This document shows, in pieces, positions 1 through 8,485 of a stretch of 64,000 nt of DNA. The notes under the pieces are model-generated. The model made no database searches, was not told the DNA's origin, and saw nothing but the letters and a program-made list of their open reading frames with translations. Made by a program: the position numbers and the translations under genes. This DNA is from Variovorax sp. J22P240 (GTDB lineage Bacteria; Pseudomonadota; Gammaproteobacteria; Burkholderiales; Burkholderiaceae_C), in NCBI RefSeq assembly GCF_030316855.1, contig NZ_JASZYR010000013.1, forward strand, positions 62,001-126,000, read 5' to 3'. The number at the start of each line of letters is the position of its first letter. Within the stretch, counting starts at the first letter, position 1.

Positions 1-381
1 CTGACCCCGTTGGTCAGCATGCTCAAGGCAGTCCTGAAGAACACTGACCGGGAGGTTGTGTTCGTGCACGGCGCGCGCAACGGCGCAGTCCACGCGATGA
101 AGGACCGCCTGAAAGCGTCCGCCGACACGAACCGGCGGCTGACCAGCATCGTGTTCTACGACGCGCCGCTGCCCAGCGACGTCCTCGGCTACGACTACGA
201 CCAGGAGGGACTGGTCGACCTGCGGCGCATCGCGGCGTCCGCGGTCAAGGCCGATGCGGACTACTACATCTGCGGCCCGATGCCTTTCATGCGCGCTCAG
301 GTGGAAGCGCTCAAGGCGCTGGGTGTTCCGGACGCTCGCGTGCATTACGAGGTGTTCGGCACCGACGTGTTCGAGGAGTAG
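1..381 (+). CDS. hmp: Flavohaemoglobin (nitric oxide dioxygenase), C-terminal part
   Basis: Only the last 126 residues are inside the window; the gene begins before base 1. The frame opens with LTPLVSML, which fits the GxGxTPxxSM NAD(P)-binding loop of ferredoxin-NADP reductase-type domains. It continues with a YYICGPMPFM motif (the conserved CGPxxFM pyridine-nucleotide motif) and ends with VHYEVFGTDVF, the usual flavohaemoglobin C-terminus (HYE.FG). The family oxidises NO to nitrate with NAD(P)H, FAD and haem in the cytoplasm. The globin domain cannot be seen, so a globin-less reductase of the same family is a small alternative. The next gene follows on the same strand about 100 bases downstream. 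Confidence 0.85.
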   Translation: MTPLVSMLKAVLKNTDREVVFVHGARNGAVHAMKDRLKASADTNRRLTSIVFYDAPLPSDVLGYDYDQEGLVDLRRIAASAVKADADYYICGPMPFMRAQVEALKALGVPDARVHYEVFGTDVFEE

Positions 382-485
382 GGGGTGTCGCACGCCTTGT
401 CGGTTTCGGCAGGCAGTTGACCTACCATTCGCCTCATGTCTGCTTCCAAGGTCCCGGCCGCGCGGCCCGAACGGCCAGCGCGCTG

Positions 486-860
486 ATGCGTCTCGATGCT
501 CGCGTTGCGAAGTTGGTCTGGCGTGGGCTGGCGCTGGTGTTTGTCGCGCTCGGCGTGGTCGGGGTTTTCCTTCCTCTCCTGCCGACCGTTCCCTTTTTGA
601 TCGCCGCAGCCTGGGCGGGCGGGCGCGGCTGGCCTGCACTGGAACACTGGCTTCTTGCACACCCCCGCTATGGCAAGCACATCCGGCAATGGCGGCGAGG
701 GGGCGCAGTACCACGCCGTGCCAAGTGGGCCGCGAGCGGGATGATGGTCTTCAGCGCGGCCGTTGTGCTCCTTGCCGATGTGCCGATCGTGTTCAAGATC
801 ACAGCACCGCTTGTCATGGGCGCGATCGCGCTCTGGCTGTGGATGCGGCCCGAGCCCTGA
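486..860 (+). CDS. YbaN/DUF454-family inner-membrane protein
   Basis: A 124-residue protein with an early hydrophobic pair (around LALVFVALGVVGVFLPLLPT) and a C-terminal pair of hydrophobic stretches. The GVFLPLLPTVPF core followed by AAWAGGRGWP is characteristic of the DUF454 (YbaN) family of small inner-membrane proteins of unknown role. The ATG at 486 is preferred because the membrane-domain family normally begins just before the first helix; a TTG at 417 would add 23 residues lacking family character. The gene lies downstream of the flavohaemoglobin on the same strand and ends 18 bases before the convergent racemase-like gene. Function is unknown; the family assignment is good. Confidence 0.75.
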   Translation: MRLDARVAKLVWRGLALVFVALGVVGVFLPLLPTVPFLIAAAWAGGRGWPALEHWLLAHPRYGKHIRQWRRGGAVPRRAKWAASGMMVFSAAVVLLADVPIVFKITAPLVMGAIALWLWMRPEP

Positions 861-878
861 ACGCTCCAAGGCTCCGAT

Positions 879-1982
879 TCAGCGAGCCTTGACTTCGAAG
901 CGGCGCACTGCGTCCTCGTTCCACGCGATGCCCGTGCCCGGTCGCTCTGGTGCGATCGCCGTGCCGTTCTCGAAGGTCAAGGGCTGCGCCAGCACGGGGC
1001 TCGCGAGGTCCATGCGCTCGAGCAGGTGGCTGGTCGGCGTGACGGCCAGCAGGTGGACGCTGACCTCCTGGAAGATGTGGCTCGACATCGGCAGGCCCCG
1101 CGCCTGGGCGAGCGCCGCGGCACGCAGCCATCCGGTCACACCGCCGATCTTCATCGCATCGGGCATGACCAGGTCGCAGGCTCCGGCCTCGAGCGCCTTG
1201 GCCATCTCGCCCGGCCCGCACCAGTTCTCGCCCATTTGGATCGGCAGGCGCACCTTCTCGCGGATGCGCGCGTGGCCCGCGTAGTCTTCCTGCAGCGTGG
1301 GCTCCTCGACCCAGGAGATTCCTTCGCCTTCGAGCGCATGAATGCGGCGCACCGCTTCCGGCACGCTCAGGCCCTGGTTGTAGTCGACCAGCAGGTGCGT
1401 GTCAGCGCCGATCGACTGGCGCAGTGCCCGCACCACGCGCAGGTCCTCGGCCAGCGTCGCGTAGCCGACCTTGGTCTTGATGGCGCCGAAGCCTTGCGCC
1501 ACTGCGCGCTTGGCACGCTCGACGCCGAGCTCGACGCCGTCCATGCCGTGGCTGTCGTAAGCGGGGATCGGCCGCCGGCTGCCGCCCAGCAGTTCCACCA
1601 GGGGCAGCTTGCGCGCCACTGCGAGCGCATCCCAGGCCGCCATGTCGATGCCGGCGCAGGCCATCTGCGCGATGCCGGTGCGCCCGAGCAGCCGCAGGCG
1701 CTGGGCCAGCAGCCGGTCGAGCTCGAAGGGCGCCAGCGGCTGACCCTTCAAGCCCTCGCCGAGCGACATCACCATCTGCCGGGTGGCCTCCAGCGCCGCC
1801 GGCGTGTAGGTGAAGAGGATGGCGCGGCCGACGCTGCCATCGTTCGCTTGCAGGTCGATCAGGACCAGGGGCGAGGTCGCGATCACGCCGACGCTGGTGC
1901 GCACCGGGTGTTCGAGTGGCACGTTGACCGATCGTGCCTGCACCTCGCTGATCAGGATCTCCGGGTTGACTTCATTTTTCAT
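879..1982 (-). CDS. Enolase-superfamily enzyme, mandelate racemase type
   Basis: A 367-residue enzyme of the mandelate racemase subgroup, which abstracts a proton alpha to a carboxylate held on Mg2+. The full catalytic set is visible in order: KTK (second Lys is the S-specific base), VDYNQ and WVEEP and MGENW for the three metal-ligand acids, PDAMKIGG for the Asp of the His-Asp dyad, SSHIFQE for the catalytic His, and LTFENG for the Glu that stabilises the enolate. The stretch around MPDAMKIGGVTGW is very like Pseudomonas putida MdlA as remembered, so a true mandelate or close 2-hydroxyacid racemase is plausible, but substrate cannot be fixed from sequence. The ATG at 1982 has a GGAG ribosome site 5 bases upstream; the 47-residue extension in frame is not family-like. 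Divergent from the ABC operon. Confidence 0.9.
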   Translation of the reverse strand: MKNEVNPEILISEVQARSVNVPLEHPVRTSVGVIATSPLVLIDLQANDGSVGRAILFTYTPAALEATRQMVMSLGEGLKGQPLAPFELDRLLAQRLRLLGRTGIAQMACAGIDMAAWDALAVARKLPLVELLGGSRRPIPAYDSHGMDGVELGVERAKRAVAQGFGAIKTKVGYATLAEDLRVVRALRQSIGADTHLLVDYNQGLSVPEAVRRIHALEGEGISWVEEPTLQEDYAGHARIREKVRLPIQMGENWCGPGEMAKALEAGACDLVMPDAMKIGGVTGWLRAAALAQARGLPMSSHIFQEVSVHLLAVTPTSHLLERMDLASPVLAQPLTFENGTAIAPERPGTGIAWNEDAVRRFEVKAR

Positions 1983-2083
1983 GCTGTCTCCTTCAGAGGT
2001 CGAGGGACGTGGCGTGGTGCGCTCGTCGCGCAGCAACTCGCTGGCGGGGCGGGCCGAGTGCGATACAGGTGGCCTGCAGACCA

Positions 2084-2110
2084 TAGCGCAACGCCGCGAA
2101 CGTAGCGCAA
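2084..2110. repeat. Direct repeat TAGCGCAA, period 19
   Basis: TAGCGCAA occurs at 2084-2091 and again at 2103-2110, a 19-base period close to two helical turns, in the divergent promoter region. Such spacing fits two bound protomers of a regulator, but no regulator gene is adjacent and chance is possible. Confidence 0.35.
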
Positions 2111-2261
2111 AGGCGGCGCGCAATCCGCCGCTTAGGGAATGCCATCACACGAGGGCGGCCGGAGCGCCACCCGGGCTTCGGTGACGCGACGGACGCCGCA
2201 AATATCAAAACGCGAATTTCTTCTTTGGCATTGTCGTGGCAGCCCTCTACCGTGAGGCCTC

Positions 2262-2275
2262 CTCGAGCACTCGAG
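2262..2275. promoter_or_regulatory. Palindromic site CTCGAG-CA-CTCGAG, possible operator
   Basis: Two copies of the six-base palindrome CTCGAG are separated by two bases, 45 bases upstream of the substrate-binding-protein start. This is just downstream of the weak candidate -10. It could be a repressor site for the ABC operon; nothing in the window identifies the protein that would bind it. Confidence 0.35.
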
Positions 2276-2319
2276 AGTGCGTCCATTGCCCCTATTTCAC
2301 TGCCACCACTGGAAATCGA

Positions 2320-3339
2320 ATGCTGAAACTACCGAACCTGCTTGCTGCGGCGCTGCTGTCGCTGGGCCTGGCGGCCACCGCGAGCGCCCAGCAGGCGCTG
2401 GAAAAGACCGACATCCGCTACCAGGGCTGGGCCGGCCAGGTGACGTGGCTCGAACTGGCCGAAGAGCTGGGCTACCTGGCGCCGCTCAAGGCGAAGTGGG
2501 TGGGCAATACCACCAGCGGCCCGCAGGACATCCAGACGGTGGTCACCGGCGACGTGGACATCGGCGGGGCCTTCAACGGCGCCGTGGTCAAGCTCTTGGC
2601 CAAGAAGGCGCCGATCAAGGCGGTGCTGGGCTACTACGGTGCAGATGAGAACACCTATTCCGGTTACTACGTCAAGGACGACAGCCCGATCAAGTCGGCA
2701 CGCGACCTGGTCGGCAAGAAGATTGCCGTCAACACCTTGGGCGCGCACCATGAATTCATGGTCCGTGAGTACCTGGAACGAAGCAAGGTCAGCGACGTGG
2801 AAGCCAGGCAGGTGACCCTGGTGGCGACGCCGCCGGTGACGGGCGAGCAGGCCTTGCGCCAGGGCCATGTCGATGTCACCACGCTGGGCGGCGTGCTGCG
2901 CGACAAGGCACTGGAGCGCGGCGGCATCCGTGCCCTGTTCACGGACCGCGGCTTGTACGGCGACTTCACCGCGGGCACGCTGGTGCTGCATACGAAGTTC
3001 ATCGAACAGAACCCCAACACCACCCGCCATCTCGTGTCGGCACTGGCGCGCTCGATCGAGTGGGCTCGCAACACGCCGCCGGCCGAAGTCCGGGCGCGTT
3101 TCGTCAAGGTCATCGAGAGCCGCAAGCGGGCCGAGAGCGCCGACACCATCCAGTACTGGAAAAGCACCGGCGTGGCCGGGACGGGCGGCGTGATCAAGGA
3201 CGGCGAACTCCAGATCTGGATCGACTGGCTCGTGAAGGACGGACTGCTCAAGCCGGGCCAGGTCAAGCCTGCGGACTTGTACACCAACGCTTTCAACCCC
3301 TATTTCAAGAACGCCGAGAAGGTGGCTGCAAGCAAATGA
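2320..3339 (+). CDS. ABC transporter substrate-binding protein (SsuA/NrtA/TauA type)
   Basis: A 339-residue periplasmic binding protein. The ATG at 2320 starts a clear signal peptide (MLKLPNLLAAALLSLGLAAT, then ASAQQ with an AxA cleavage site); the in-frame extension from 2236 is unlike a leader. The mature part shows IRYQGWAGQVTWLELAEELG and later GDVDIGGAFNGAVVKLLAKK, the layout of aliphatic-sulfonate, nitrate, taurine and thiamine-precursor binding proteins. It is the first gene of an operon with an ATPase, a permease and a flavin monooxygenase, so the ligand is probably a small organosulfur or amino-polycarboxylate compound that the monooxygenase then attacks. The exact ligand is not readable. 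Confidence 0.88.
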   Translation: MLKLPNLLAAALLSLGLAATASAQQALEKTDIRYQGWAGQVTWLELAEELGYLAPLKAKWVGNTTSGPQDIQTVVTGDVDIGGAFNGAVVKLLAKKAPIKAVLGYYGADENTYSGYYVKDDSPIKSARDLVGKKIAVNTLGAHHEFMVREYLERSKVSDVEARQVTLVATPPVTGEQALRQGHVDVTTLGGVLRDKALERGGIRALFTDRGLYGDFTAGTLVLHTKFIEQNPNTTRHLVSALARSIEWARNTPPAEVRARFVKVIESRKRAESADTIQYWKSTGVAGTGGVIKDGELQIWIDWLVKDGLLKPGQVKPADLYTNAFNPYFKNAEKVAASK

Positions 3340-4190
3340 GCGCCGCCAAGATCCGATTCGAGAGCGTCAGCAAGGAATTCGTCGTGCGCGCCGACGATCG
3401 CGGCGCAGCTCGGAGCTTTGTCGCGCTGAACGATGTCGACCTCGACGTCAACCCGGGTGAGTTTCTCGTGCTCGTGGGCCCCAGCGGCTGCGGCAAGTCC
3501 ACGATGCTCGACCTGCTGGCCGGGCTGGCGATGCCCACACGCGGCCGCGTCCTGATCGATGGCAAGCCCGTGGCCGGCCCGGCGCGTGACCGTGGTGTCG
3601 TGTTCCAGCAGTACGCGCTGTTCCCGTGGCGTACCGCGCTGGACAACGTGGCCTTCGGCCTCGAGGTGGCCGGACTCGGGGCGCGAGCGCGCCGCGACAA
3701 GGCGGCCCACTACTTGAACCTGGTGGGGTTGGGCGACTTCGCGAATCGCTTTCCGCACGAACTCTCGGGCGGCATGAAACAGCGCGTGGCGATCGCGCGC
3801 AGCCTGGCCTATGAACCGCAGGTGCTGCTGATGGATGAACCGTTTGCCGCGCTGGATGCGCAAACGCGCGAAACGCTGCAGGAAGAACTGGTCGCGATCT
3901 GGCAACGCACGGGCAAGACGATCGTGTTCATCACGCATGGCATCGATGAGGCGGTGGTGCTCGGCCAGCGGGTGGCCGTGATGACCACGCGCCCCGGGCG
4001 CATCAAGGAAATCGTGGAGATCCCCGAATCCTTGCGAGCCGGTACGGATGACGTGCGCTCGCTGCCGCTGTTCGGTGAACTGCGCCACGAGATCTGGTCC
4101 CTGCTGCATGACGAGGTCGACTCGGCGCGCCAGGAGCGCCGCGCGCGCATCGCCGCACAACCCGCGAGGAAAGAACTCTCCCATGCCTGA
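3336..4190 (+). CDS. ABC transporter ATP-binding protein (SsuB/TauB/NrtD type)
   Basis: A 284-residue ATPase that powers import through the neighbouring permease. Walker A is GPSGCGKST, the Q-loop is VVFQQYALFPW, the signature is LSGGMKQRVAIARSL, and Walker B with the following Asp is LLMDEPFAALD; the switch His is in FITHGIDEA. The ATG at 3336 overlaps the stop of the binding-protein gene (ATGA), which indicates translational coupling; the longer frame upstream is only the shadow of the previous gene. The family fits sulfonate/nitrate/taurine importers. Confidence 0.92.
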   Translation: MSAAKIRFESVSKEFVVRADDRGAARSFVALNDVDLDVNPGEFLVLVGPSGCGKSTMLDLLAGLAMPTRGRVLIDGKPVAGPARDRGVVFQQYALFPWRTALDNVAFGLEVAGLGARARRDKAAHYLNLVGLGDFANRFPHELSGGMKQRVAIARSLAYEPQVLLMDEPFAALDAQTRETLQEELVAIWQRTGKTIVFITHGIDEAVVLGQRVAVMTTRPGRIKEIVEIPESLRAGTDDVRSLPLFGELRHEIWSLLHDEVDSARQERRARIAAQPARKELSHA

Positions 4191-5034
4191 TATCGCACTG
4201 AACGCCGGAACGCATCCGGCGCCGCACGCGCTGCGAACGTACGGACCGTCACTCCTGGCGCGCCTGTACGGCAGGGTTGCCAACGTCTCCTGGCGCTCCG
4301 GCCTGACGGTCGCACTCGCGCTGCTGTGGGAGCTCGCTCCGCGGCTTGGCCTGACGGATGCGACTTTCCTGCCGCCGCTCAGCGAGGTGCTGGCGGCAGG
4401 CTGGGCGATGGCCCTCAATGGCCAGCTCTGGCAGCACACCTCGGTGAGCCTCGCGCGCTCGCTCGGCGGCCTGCTGCTCGCGATCCTGTTTGCCATTCCC
4501 CTTGGACTCGCGATCGGCTGGTACCAGCGCGTGAGCAGCGCGCTGAGCCAGATCATCGAGTTGTTGCGCAATACCGCGCCTTTGGCACTGCTGCCGGTGT
4601 TCCTGCTGCTTCTGGGCATCGGGGAAGTCTCCAAGGTCGCCATCGTCGTGTACGCGTGCGCATGGCCGTTGCTGCTGAACACCATCAATGGTGTCCGCCA
4701 GGTCGACCCGCTCTTGGTGAAGTCGGCGCGCACCATGGGCGTGAGCGCCACGCAGCTGTTCCTGAAAGTGATCGTGCCCGCAGCGGTGCCAACCATCTTC
4801 GTGGGCATCCGGCTGGCCGCCGCCTCCGCCATGCTCGTGCTGATCGCAGCCGAGATGGTGGGCGCCAAGGCGGGCCTGGGCTACCTGATCATTTATGCGC
4901 AGTACAGCTTCCTGATCGCCGACATGTACTTCGGGATCATTGCCATCACGACCATCGGAATCACCCTGAACTTCGCGCTCGAAAGGCTGGAGAGCCACTT
5001 CACCGCGTGGAAGCCGGCCGCTGACGGCGGATGA
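4183..5034 (+). CDS. ABC transporter permease (SsuC/TauC/NrtB type)
   Basis: A 283-residue inner-membrane permease with about six hydrophobic segments. The EAA-loop region is visible as VDPLLVKSARTMGVSATQLFLKVIVPAAVPTIF, the contact site for the ATPase, split here as the pattern SARTMG and IVPAAVPTIF. The ATG at 4183 lies inside the last codons of the ATPase gene (8-base overlap). Together with the two preceding genes it makes a complete importer. Confidence 0.9.
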   Translation: MPDIALNAGTHPAPHALRTYGPSLLARLYGRVANVSWRSGLTVALALLWELAPRLGLTDATFLPPLSEVLAAGWAMALNGQLWQHTSVSLARSLGGLLLAILFAIPLGLAIGWYQRVSSALSQIIELLRNTAPLALLPVFLLLLGIGEVSKVAIVVYACAWPLLLNTINGVRQVDPLLVKSARTMGVSATQLFLKVIVPAAVPTIFVGIRLAAASAMLVLIAAEMVGAKAGLGYLIIYAQYSFLIADMYFGIIAITTIGITLNFALERLESHFTAWKPAADGG

Positions 5035-5053
5035 ATCGACAGGAACCCATCTC

Positions 5054-6406
5054 ATGAGCCAACGCAAGCTGCGCCTCGGCGCCTTCATCATGGCCACCGG
5101 CCATCACGTGGCGGCATGGCGCCATCCGGGTTCGCAGACCGACTCGGGCGTCAACATCGACCACTACATCGAAGTCGCCAAGACCGCCGAGCGCGGACTG
5201 TTTGACCAGGTCTTCGTGGCGGACAGCCCGGGCCTGGCCTTCCACGGCGACGACGAAGCCTTCAGCCGCCAGGGCCGGGTGTCGTACTTCGAACCCGTGA
5301 CCTTGTGGGCCGCCTTGTCGGCGGTGACCCGGCACATCGGCTTCGTGGCGACGGCCTCCACGACCTACGGCGACCCCTTCCAGCTGGCGCGCAAATTCGC
5401 GTCGCTCGATCACCTGAGCAAGGGCCGGGCGGCCTGGAACGTGGTGACCACCGGCGCGGACAACGTCCATGGCAACTTCGGCCTCGACAAGCATCCCGAC
5501 CCGGCCATCCGCTACGAGCAAGCCCACGAGTTCATCGATGTCGTCAAGGGTCTGTGGGACAGCTTCGAGGACGACGCCTTCATTCGCGATCCGGCCTCGG
5601 GAAAATACTTCGACCCCGCCAAGCTGCATGCGCTGAACCATTCGGGCAAGTACTTCAAGGTCTCCGGTCCGCTCAACCTGGAGCGCCCGCCGCAGGGCTA
5701 CCCGGTCATCGTGCAGGCCGGATCGTCCGAACCGGGGCGTGAGCTCGCGGCGGCGTCGGCCGAAGCCATCTTCACGGCGTGGACCAGCCTGGCCGAAGCG
5801 CAGGCCTTCTATCGCGACGTGAAGGGGCGGCTTGCTAAGTACGGCCGGCGGCCCGAGCAGCTGCTGGTGCTGCCCGGCATCTCGCCGGTGATCGGCCGCA
5901 CGCAAGAAGAGGCCGAGGCCAAATGGGCGGAACTGCAAAAACTGATCCACCCGTCCGTCGGCCTGAACACGCTGCACACCTTCTGGCCCGGCGAAGATCT
6001 GTCGAAATGGGAACTGGACGAACCGCCTCCGTACATTCCGGAGCCACCGCCGGGACAGAACAGCCGCGCCCACGTGGTGCTCGAGCTGGCCCGGCGCGAC
6101 AAGCTCACCGTGCGCCAGCTCTACGAATACCTGGCTGGCGCTCGGGGCCATTGGGTGGTGGTCGGCACACCGCAGACCATCGCGGACCGGATGCAGGAAT
6201 GGTTCGAGGACGGCGCGGCCGACGGCTTCAATGTCATGCCGCCGGTGCTGCCGGCATCGCTGAACGAGTTCGTCGACCTGGTGATTCCCGAGCTCCAGCG
6301 ACGCGGGCTGTTTCGCACGGCCTACGAAGGTCGTACCTTGCGGGAGAACCTGGGGCTGGACCGTCCGGTCAACCAGTTTTCCGTTGCCGCGCAGAAGGTT
6401 GCGTGA
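5054..6406 (+). CDS. FMN-dependent monooxygenase, NtaA/SnaA/DszA family
   Basis: A 450-residue luciferase-like flavin monooxygenase. It begins RKLRLGAFIMATGHHVAAWR and shows the family pattern of NtaA (nitrilotriacetate), SnaA and DszA (dibenzothiophene sulfone) enzymes: GLFDQVFVADS, HIGFVATASTTYGDPF, GRAAWNVVTTG and YPVIVQAGSS. These use FMNH2 supplied by a separate reductase, none of which is encoded nearby. It is the last gene of the ABC operon, 19 bases after the permease stop, so it probably oxidises the imported compound and may release sulfite or another leaving group. Substrate is unknown. Confidence 0.88.
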   Translation: MSQRKLRLGAFIMATGHHVAAWRHPGSQTDSGVNIDHYIEVAKTAERGLFDQVFVADSPGLAFHGDDEAFSRQGRVSYFEPVTLWAALSAVTRHIGFVATASTTYGDPFQLARKFASLDHLSKGRAAWNVVTTGADNVHGNFGLDKHPDPAIRYEQAHEFIDVVKGLWDSFEDDAFIRDPASGKYFDPAKLHALNHSGKYFKVSGPLNLERPPQGYPVIVQAGSSEPGRELAAASAEAIFTAWTSLAEAQAFYRDVKGRLAKYGRRPEQLLVLPGISPVIGRTQEEAEAKWAELQKLIHPSVGLNTLHTFWPGEDLSKWELDEPPPYIPEPPPGQNSRAHVVLELARRDKLTVRQLYEYLAGARGHWVVVGTPQTIADRMQEWFEDGAADGFNVMPPVLPASLNEFVDLVIPELQRRGLFRTAYEGRTLRENLGLDRPVNQFSVAAQKVA

Positions 6407-6719
6407 CCCGTTTTTCAGTCGTGATGCCGTGGTCATGACCAGCGGCCCATCGGAGGATTCGCGACTACAGGAAGACGCTCTTCGCCAGCTTCAAAAGGTG
6501 TTGTCTCAGAACCGGCCCGTGAGGCCTGGGGTTTAGTGCTCCGTGATTGGCTTGACGCTGGAAGTCAGGAGCGGCTGCTGCGAGCGGTGGCGCGTCCTAC
6601 CCGTTGCTGAAGTCCCTCGCTGTCGGCGCGTTGGCATACAGCAGCACCAGGACTAGACTCGCATGCTGAACACGCGATTCTTGAGCGGGCATGGACGGTT
6701 GCCGAGTGCGGAGAGCGCA
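6407..6719. other. Intergenic region with a lipoprotein promoter
   Basis: No gene is seen in these 313 bases between the monooxygenase and the small lipoprotein. The only structure recognised is the sigma-70-like promoter at 6631-6659. Confidence 0.5.
6631..6659 (+). promoter_or_regulatory. Sigma-70-like promoter for the small lipoprotein
   Basis: TTGGCA (6631-6636), a 17-base spacer, and TAGACT (6654-6659) match the -35/-10 pattern at five of six and four of six positions. The lipoprotein ATG is 61 bases beyond. Confidence 0.45.
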
Positions 6720-6875
6720 ATGTCAAAGATGATTGTGAATGCCGCACTCCTGTGCGCCCTTTTCGTCTGCTGCGGCTGCGCGGGGACAACACCCCCACGT
6801 CAGTTCTCCGTGTGTTCCACGCATCCCGGAAGCTTCGACTGCCAAGTCGAGCGCATGAATCGCGCCGGAGGGTAA
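6720..6875 (+). CDS. Small putative lipoprotein
   Basis: A 51-residue product. The ATG at 6720 has GGAG at 6711 as ribosome site and starts MSKMIVNAALLCALFVCCGC, a short lipoprotein signal ending in a Cys that would be lipidated (lipobox-like VCCGC or CCGC), followed by AGTTPPRQ. The rest is short and polar with three more Cys. No family is recognised. It stands alone after a good promoter. An in-frame ATG at 6663 would only lengthen the N-terminus before the signal. Confidence 0.55.
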   Translation: MSKMIVNAALLCALFVCCGCAGTTPPRQFSVCSTHPGSFDCQVERMNRAGG

Positions 6876-7630
6876 CCTACGCGCTGCCTCCCAACAAACC
6901 TATCGCGTACAGAACTTCAAGGCGTCTGCCTTGGACGCCAGACACGGGCTACGCCTTTCTCGACCTGGGCGATGTTGCCGTCCGATCCACTGATGGCGGC
7001 TCCTGGCGCCTCAACCGCGGCTTTGCGCCGGCCATGCGGCGCGCCGAAGCGCGGCCATGACTTCCGCCGTCGGCGGCAGCTCGCTGGTGCGGCAGACCAG
7101 TCTGGCCTCCCGGTCGAAAACGTGAACTTGGCCGGTATGGCGGTCGCCAGCCGCCGCTGCGCCCTTGGCCCTTGAACAGCGAGAACATGGCCTTGAGCGC
7201 CTCGGTGGGTGGGTGCGGCCGCGCTCCAAGCAGGACCTGCGCGCCGAAGCGTCGCAACCAGGCACTGAGGGCAGCGGGGTCATACGCCATCGGGTCGACG
7301 GGCAGGCGGTGCTGCAGCCGGTAAACATGTGGAAGAAGGTGGTGGCGTCTGAGCCAGGATCTCGCAGTGGTCGCACAACAGCCCATGGGCCCAGCACGAT
7401 TCAGGAGCTTCGAGTGACGCATCGACTTCGCCGCAGCCGCAGAGGCCGTCGATGGAGTTGGATGGGTGTTGGAAATCTGCGCAATTTCTTGCCCGGCAGT
7501 TTGATCCAGTCCAGGCACGGCTGAAAGCCAGTGCACCACACAATGTCGACGTCCAGCTGCCTCCCTCCCTCGAGCATCTCAATGCGGCCGCGCGCCGCTC
7601 AGAAGGTCCTCCGACAGCATCCCTTGCCGA
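6876..7630. other. Gene-poor stretch with a decayed gene
   Basis: No intact gene is supported in these 755 bases. The minus strand carries a protein-like trail that changes frame (listed as a pseudogene). The plus-strand frames here are low-complexity Arg/Ala/Pro-rich shadows. Confidence 0.5.
7011..7480 (-). pseudogene. Frameshifted remnant of an unknown gene
   Basis: Three minus-strand frames each hold a stretch that reads like normal protein and then fades where the next takes over. They are GLCGCGEVDASLEAPE and CWAHGLLCDHCEIL (about 7480-7370), then DPMAYDPAALSAWLRRFGAQ and PPTEALKAMFSLFKGQG (about 7310-7150), then HTGQVHVFDREARLVCRTSE and LPPTAEVMAALRRAA to a stop at 7011. The Cys pairs suggest a zinc-ribbon-like start. 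The order and polarity fit one gene with at least two frameshifts. No family is recognised. Confidence 0.35.
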
Positions 7631-7771
7631 TCAGGCGATCTGGATATCAGGCTTGCTCAGGTAGACGCTGTCAGCCGCGACCGCGGGGTTCGGATTCAGC
7701 AGCGCGACGGCCATCGCCGCCAGCGAAAGTGCACTCGTCAACCAAAACAGGCAGCGCGAAGAGAGTTTCAT
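7631..7771 (-). CDS. 46-residue putative exported peptide
   Basis: Translation from the ATG at 7771 gives MKLSSRCLFWLTSALSLAAM and continues AVALLNPNPAVAADSVYLSK to a stop at 7631. The basic start, hydrophobic core and AVAA-D cleavage-like site form a typical Sec signal peptide, leaving about 13 mature residues. A GGAG ribosome site lies about 9 bases upstream. It may be a genuine small secreted peptide or the surviving N-terminus of a longer exported protein lost on the downstream side, where the DNA is decayed. Codons are GC-rich as in real genes. Confidence 0.45.
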   Translation of the reverse strand: MKLSSRCLFWLTSALSLAAMAVALLNPNPAVAADSVYLSKPDIQIA

Positions 7772-8161
7772 GGCCGTGCTCCGGTGTGGATCGCGTCGGG
7801 TGTGCGATTTCAGTGGCTACAAATTTACGCGTCCGCCTTTGTTTGGCGAAGTACGCAGTGCGCAGGGCCGATGTGACTTCTGTCACTTCGCGGTCGCGGC
7901 CCTGCGCCGGCGTGCCGAAACCCGGGCCAGTTGAGGCTGTCGCGGCATGCTGGCCGATCCACCGCTTGGCATTGCCGCTCGTGCGAATCCTCATCTTGAC
8001 CAGTCACGTCGTCGACTTCCACGAGGGTCAGTTGCGCAGGGCTGTCACGGTGCAGAACGCCGCGACGAGCAAGCTCCCTATGAGCCGCCGCCTGCCCCCG
8101 TCAAGGCGACAACCCAACGCGTGAGTTCCACGCGGAGTCCGCGTGACGCTCGACTATCGAG
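7772..8161. other. Intergenic region, no gene recognised
   Basis: These 390 bases hold no supported gene. Frames on both strands are Arg/Ser/Pro-rich and have no recognisable motif. A TAAATT element around 7815 on the minus strand could be a weak -10 for the exported peptide. Confidence 0.45.
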
Positions 8162-8374
8162 ATGGGTCGCAACATCACCGGCGTGATCGGGCGCATCACC
8201 CGGCGCACGGCCCCCCCTCTGCACCCGCGATGGCTGCTTGTGTCGACCGTCGTCGCGTGCGTCGGTGTCGTGTGGATTTTCATGATTGGGCCGATGCAGC
8301 ATCGCGGATGGAAGTCGCCGAACGGCCGAATGGCCGCGCAAGTCACGCAGTCGGCGGAACTGCTGAGCGAGTGA
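8162..8374 (+). CDS. Small single-pass membrane protein
   Basis: A 70-residue frame with a basic N-terminus (MGRNITGVIGRITRRT), one strong hydrophobic segment (WLLVSTVVACVGVVWIFMIG) and a polar C-terminus. Most codons end in G or C, as expected of a real gene in this genome, whereas the overlapping minus-strand frames have no membrane segment or motif. The ribosome site is weak (CGAG directly before the ATG). No family is recognised. Confidence 0.4.
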   Translation: MGRNITGVIGRITRRTAPPLHPRWLLVSTVVACVGVVWIFMIGPMQHRGWKSPNGRMAAQVTQSAELLSE

Positions 8375-8485
8375 TCCGGCAACGCCAAGGTCGGCGGACG
8401 CCTCTCCACGATGCGCTGACGGCGCGCCGATTGACGCCGTCCCGGAATCGAATCTCGATGGCCTGTTCAGACTTGACGTCAGCCA

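Larger units (their letters stand above)
1983..2319. other. Divergent intergenic region between racemase and ABC operon
   Basis: No gene is seen in these 337 bases. They separate two divergent transcription units and contain short repeats listed separately. A weak sigma-70-like candidate for the ABC operon is TTGGCA (2225-2230), 17 bases, then TACCGT (2248-2253); the -10 match is poor. The region also carries a GC-rich inverted repeat near 2112-2131 (GGCGGC / CGCCGC) with no T-run. Confidence 0.6.

Noticed and set aside
7531..8124. 197-residue plus-strand frame
   Set aside because: Arg/Ser/Pro-rich with no motif, and it lies opposite the better supported exported-peptide gene.
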